The notes under the pieces were generated by a model that was not told the origin of the DNA, ran no database searches, and saw only the letters and a list, made by a program, of their open reading frames with translations. A DNA stretch of 16,664 bases from CAZUFB01 sp048173955 (GTDB lineage Bacteria > Actinomycetota > Coriobacteriia > Coriobacteriales > UMGS124). The stretch's first letter is position 1, and each line of letters begins with the position of its first letter. The stretch spans positions 1 through 16,664 of the forward strand of contig DBEYOB010000095.1 of NCBI GenBank assembly GCA_048173955.1, read 5' to 3'. The translations under genes and the position numbers were made by a program. Shown piece by piece: positions 15,059-16,664 of the stretch.

Positions 15059-15279
15059 GGTGCACGCTCACTTTCCTGTTGGTGGGTTGCATGCGGATGC
15101 GCCGCCGAACGCCCTGCCCGGCGGCGCGGAACGACCCCATCATGGACCGGCTGCAAACCAAACACCATACGAAGAAGCGTTGACACTCTGACCTGGATAA
15201 ACGTCGGCGTCTCAACGGTTACGCGTAGGCCAGCCCCATGCTCCGCGTTCGCCCCACGCGCTGCCGGTTTTCTCGCTAG

Positions 15280-15954
15280 CTAGCGTGCCAACCCGTCCGC
15301 CCACCCCTCGGGCATTGGGGCGCCCATGCGGCACGCGCAGGCGACCTGGGAGACGGCGTCGTACATGGCGCGCGTCCCCTCGCCGCTGCCGCTGTACGCC
15401 GCGGCGCGCTCAGCCGGGATGCCGAGCCGCCCCGCCTCGGCCGCCACGTCGATGTTCGCCCCCAAGAACAGGAACTCCCAGCCGTCTTCGCGCTGGCGCT
15501 CCTCGATCAGGTGCCTCACCCGGTCGTAGGAGTAGCGTCGGCTCGCGTTCTCGTACCCGTCGGTCGTGATGGCGACGATGGTCTTCTCGGGCAGATGCCC
15601 GGCAGGCATGTAGCGCTGCACCCGTGCGATGTGCTCGATCGTCGCACCCACCGCGTCGAGCAGCGCCGTGCAGCCGCCCGGGCGGTAGTCCCCGCGGGTC
15701 AAGGGCGCGACGCCGCGCAGGTCGACGCGGTCGTGCAGGGTTGTGCTGACCGCGTCGAACAGCACGGTGGTCAGGACCGCCTCCCCGTCGAGGCGCTGGT
15801 TGTCGGCCACGAAGGCGTTGTACCCGCCGATCGTGTCGTCGACGAGCCCCGCCATCGACCCGCTCTTGTCGATGATGAACACGAGCTCGCTCAGGCCCGG
15901 CCTGGCCCGCGCGTCGCGGTTGCGTCCCTGCGTCCCAGCAGTCGTCTTCGCCAT
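15280..15954 (-). CDS. Small vWA-domain protein with intact MIDAS
   Basis: A 224-residue cytoplasmic protein that is almost entirely a von Willebrand factor A domain. The metal-ion-dependent adhesion site is intact: Asp29-x-Ser31-x-Ser33 (DKSGSM), Thr96 in GGCTALLDAVG and Asp132 in TTDGYENAS. Intracellular vWA proteins of this TerY-like size bind partner proteins through a bridging Mg2+, often inside stress or nucleotide-signalling gene sets. ATG 15954 is preceded by AGGGG 6 nt upstream; the frame could start earlier (16056) but that part looks like non-coding sequence. There is no signal peptide or membrane segment. The gene follows the HTH-like gene on the same strand after about 210 bp that contains a 10-bp tandem repeat. 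Joint function with that neighbour is inferred from the pairing; the partner protein is unknown. Confidence 0.88.
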   Translation of the reverse strand: MAKTTAGTQGRNRDARARPGLSELVFIIDKSGSMAGLVDDTIGGYNAFVADNQRLDGEAVLTTVLFDAVSTTLHDRVDLRGVAPLTRGDYRPGGCTALLDAVGATIEHIARVQRYMPAGHLPEKTIVAITTDGYENASRRYSYDRVRHLIEERQREDGWEFLFLGANIDVAAEAGRLGIPAERAAAYSGSGEGTRAMYDAVSQVACACRMGAPMPEGWADGLAR

Positions 15955-16089
15955 GTCCGTCCCCTTTCCTCGGTGTTTTCGGGCGGGCGCCGTCCGCGCG
16001 CCGCACGCCCATCTGACAGCACGAAGTCTAGGAAACCGAGGCCCGGAGAAGGTCAACTGCCAGGCGACATTTCAGGGCGCTGCAGGTCT

Positions 16090-16149
16090 GAACCCGTACC
16101 GACCCGCGCCGGCCCGTGCCGGCCTGCATCGGCTCGCGCCGGTCCGCGG
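16090..16149. repeat. 10-bp degenerate tandem repeat, 6 units
   Basis: Units at 16090, 16100, 16110, 16120, 16130 and 16140 read GAACCCGTAC, CGACCCGCGC, CGGCCCGTGC, CGGCCTGCAT, CGGCTCGCGC and CGGTCCGCGG. The consensus is about CGGCCCGCGC. The array lies between the stop of the HTH-like gene and the start of the vWA gene. Confidence 0.75.
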
Positions 16150-16165
16150 TAGCGCGCGGCGGGGT

Positions 16166-16664
16166 CTACGCACCGAGCAGCGCCTGATCGAAGGCGAACA
16201 ACGCCTCGTTGATGAGGAACAGGTCGTGGCAGCCCCGCCCGATGAAGTACTCCACGATGACGTCGGACGCGCTGGCGTGCGACAGGGCGAACCCGGCGCG
16301 GGCCAGCAGGTCGTTCGTCTCGGGCAGTGTGAGCTCGAGCGCAACCGCGAAGGCGAGCACCGTCTGCTTGCTCGGCCGGTAGGCGCGGTCGCCGCGGATC
16401 TTCGAGAACAGCTGGCGGCTCACGTTCGCCTTGCGGTACGCCTGCGCGTCGGTCATGCCGCGCTCGTCGATGAGGCGCAGGAGCGTCTCGGAAAACGAGG
16501 CGTCGAGGTTGCCGAGCAGGTCCCCGAGCTCCCGGGGCGCCCCGTGCCCGAGGCGGCGCGGCGTCCCGGCGGGCGGCGTCCCAGCGGACGACGTCCCGGC
16601 GGGCTGGAAGGCGCGGTCGGGGGCAAGGGCGGGCGGCCCCGCGGCGGCGGGCTCTCTCGCAGCC
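16166..16664 (-). CDS. C-terminus of HTH-like protein, probably macro-domain type
   Basis: The frame is open from the stop (16166-16168) to the window edge, so about 165 C-terminal residues are visible and the 5' end is missing. A Pro/Ala/Gly-rich linker carries three in-frame 15-bp repeats (16563-16607; GTPPA, GTSSA, GTPPA-like). It is followed by a helical domain starting LDASFSETLLRLIDERGMTD, with AYRKANVSRQLFSKIRGDR as the helix-turn-helix core. The end contains TNDLLARAGFALSHAS, IVEYFI and INEALFAFDQALLGA. From memory, this domain occurs as the C-terminal part of macro-domain (ADP-ribose-binding) proteins in Firmicutes and related bacteria. The macro domain itself would lie outside the window, so that identity is inference. 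An internal ATG at 16456 would cut into the domain and is unlikely. The vWA gene follows on the same strand. Confidence 0.75.
   Translation of the reverse strand, partial: AAREPAAAGPPALAPDRAFQPAGTSSAGTPPAGTPRRLGHGAPRELGDLLGNLDASFSETLLRLIDERGMTDAQAYRKANVSRQLFSKIRGDRAYRPSKQTVLAFAVALELTLPETNDLLARAGFALSHASASDVIVEYFIGRGCHDLFLINEALFAFDQALLGA
16563..16607 (-). repeat. 15-bp in-frame tandem repeat, 3 copies (protein linker)
   Basis: Three units (16563-16577, 16578-16592, 16593-16607) each start with GTCCC(A/G)GCGG on plus. In the coding frame they give a short GTPPA/GTSSA-type linker ahead of the helix-turn-helix-like domain. Copy number may vary between strains. Confidence 0.7.

Noticed and set aside
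13037..15283. Very long open frame on plus across the flavin reductase gene
   Set aside because: It is the antisense shadow of a GC-rich gene. The product is Val/Ala/Gly/His-rich with no family motif, while the minus frame has the complete flavoprotein signature.
15955..16056. Earlier start of the vWA gene at 16056
   Set aside because: The extra 34 residues are Arg/Gly-rich and unlike vWA proteins, whereas ATG 15954 has a good AGGGG ribosome-binding site at 6 nt.

Overview
This is a high-GC window with the look of a gut-type anaerobic actinobacterium, most likely Coriobacteriia/Eggerthellaceae. The evidence is the strong G/C third-position bias, several twin-arginine (Tat) exported proteins with Ala/Glu-rich linkers behind the signal, a Tat-exported fumarate-reductase-like flavoprotein, and a sortase-anchored papain-like protease. 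The taxonomic call is inference from gene content; no marker gene was searched.

Layout. (1) 1-2972: the 3' part of tadA (tRNA adenosine deaminase, +), converging with and overlapping by 11 bp a Tat lipoprotein gene (-), which lies downstream of a complete RhlE-type DEAD-box RNA helicase (-). (2) 3171-4860, all on -: gluQ (glutamyl-Q tRNA-Asp synthetase), then tRNA-Ser(GCT) with encoded CCA and its own promoter and terminator, then a higA antitoxin gene preceded only by the last 32 codons of a higB toxin. The toxin remnant begins exactly where the tRNA terminator ends, so this is a decapitated toxin-antitoxin module at a tRNA gene. (3) 5182-8174, +: a Sec-secreted protein with two related domains, then a Tat-exported calcineurin-like/purple-acid-phosphatase-like phosphoesterase. 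(4) 8455-10773, -: a large papain-family protease with lectin-like domain, Pro/Glu-rich stalk and IPTTG sorting signal. (5) 11381-12370, +: a diacylglycerol kinase family lipid kinase. (6) 13157-16664, -: a protein ending in a helix-turn-helix-like domain (5' end outside the window; the domain resembles the C-terminus of macro-domain proteins), a small MIDAS-type vWA protein, and the Tat-exported FAD reductase.

Much of the content works at or outside the cell envelope: the lipoprotein, the two-domain secreted protein, the phosphoesterase, the wall-anchored protease and the flavin reductase. The rest is tRNA and RNA metabolism (tadA, gluQ, tRNA-Ser, helicase). No single pathway joins all of them.

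The gaps between genes are unusually structured. Four contain degenerate, mostly GC-rich tandem repeats of different periods (45, 24, 11 and 10 bp), each lying after a stop codon. One gap carries a 17-bp perfect inverted repeat around an A/T-richer core, and the 607-bp gap before the lipid kinase carries a 26-bp near-perfect inverted repeat enclosing further nested stems. I see no CRISPR array, insertion sequence, integrase or rRNA. The best candidates for something not yet described are the vWA plus HTH-like gene pair, the higBA remnant at tRNA-Ser, and the structured intergenic elements.
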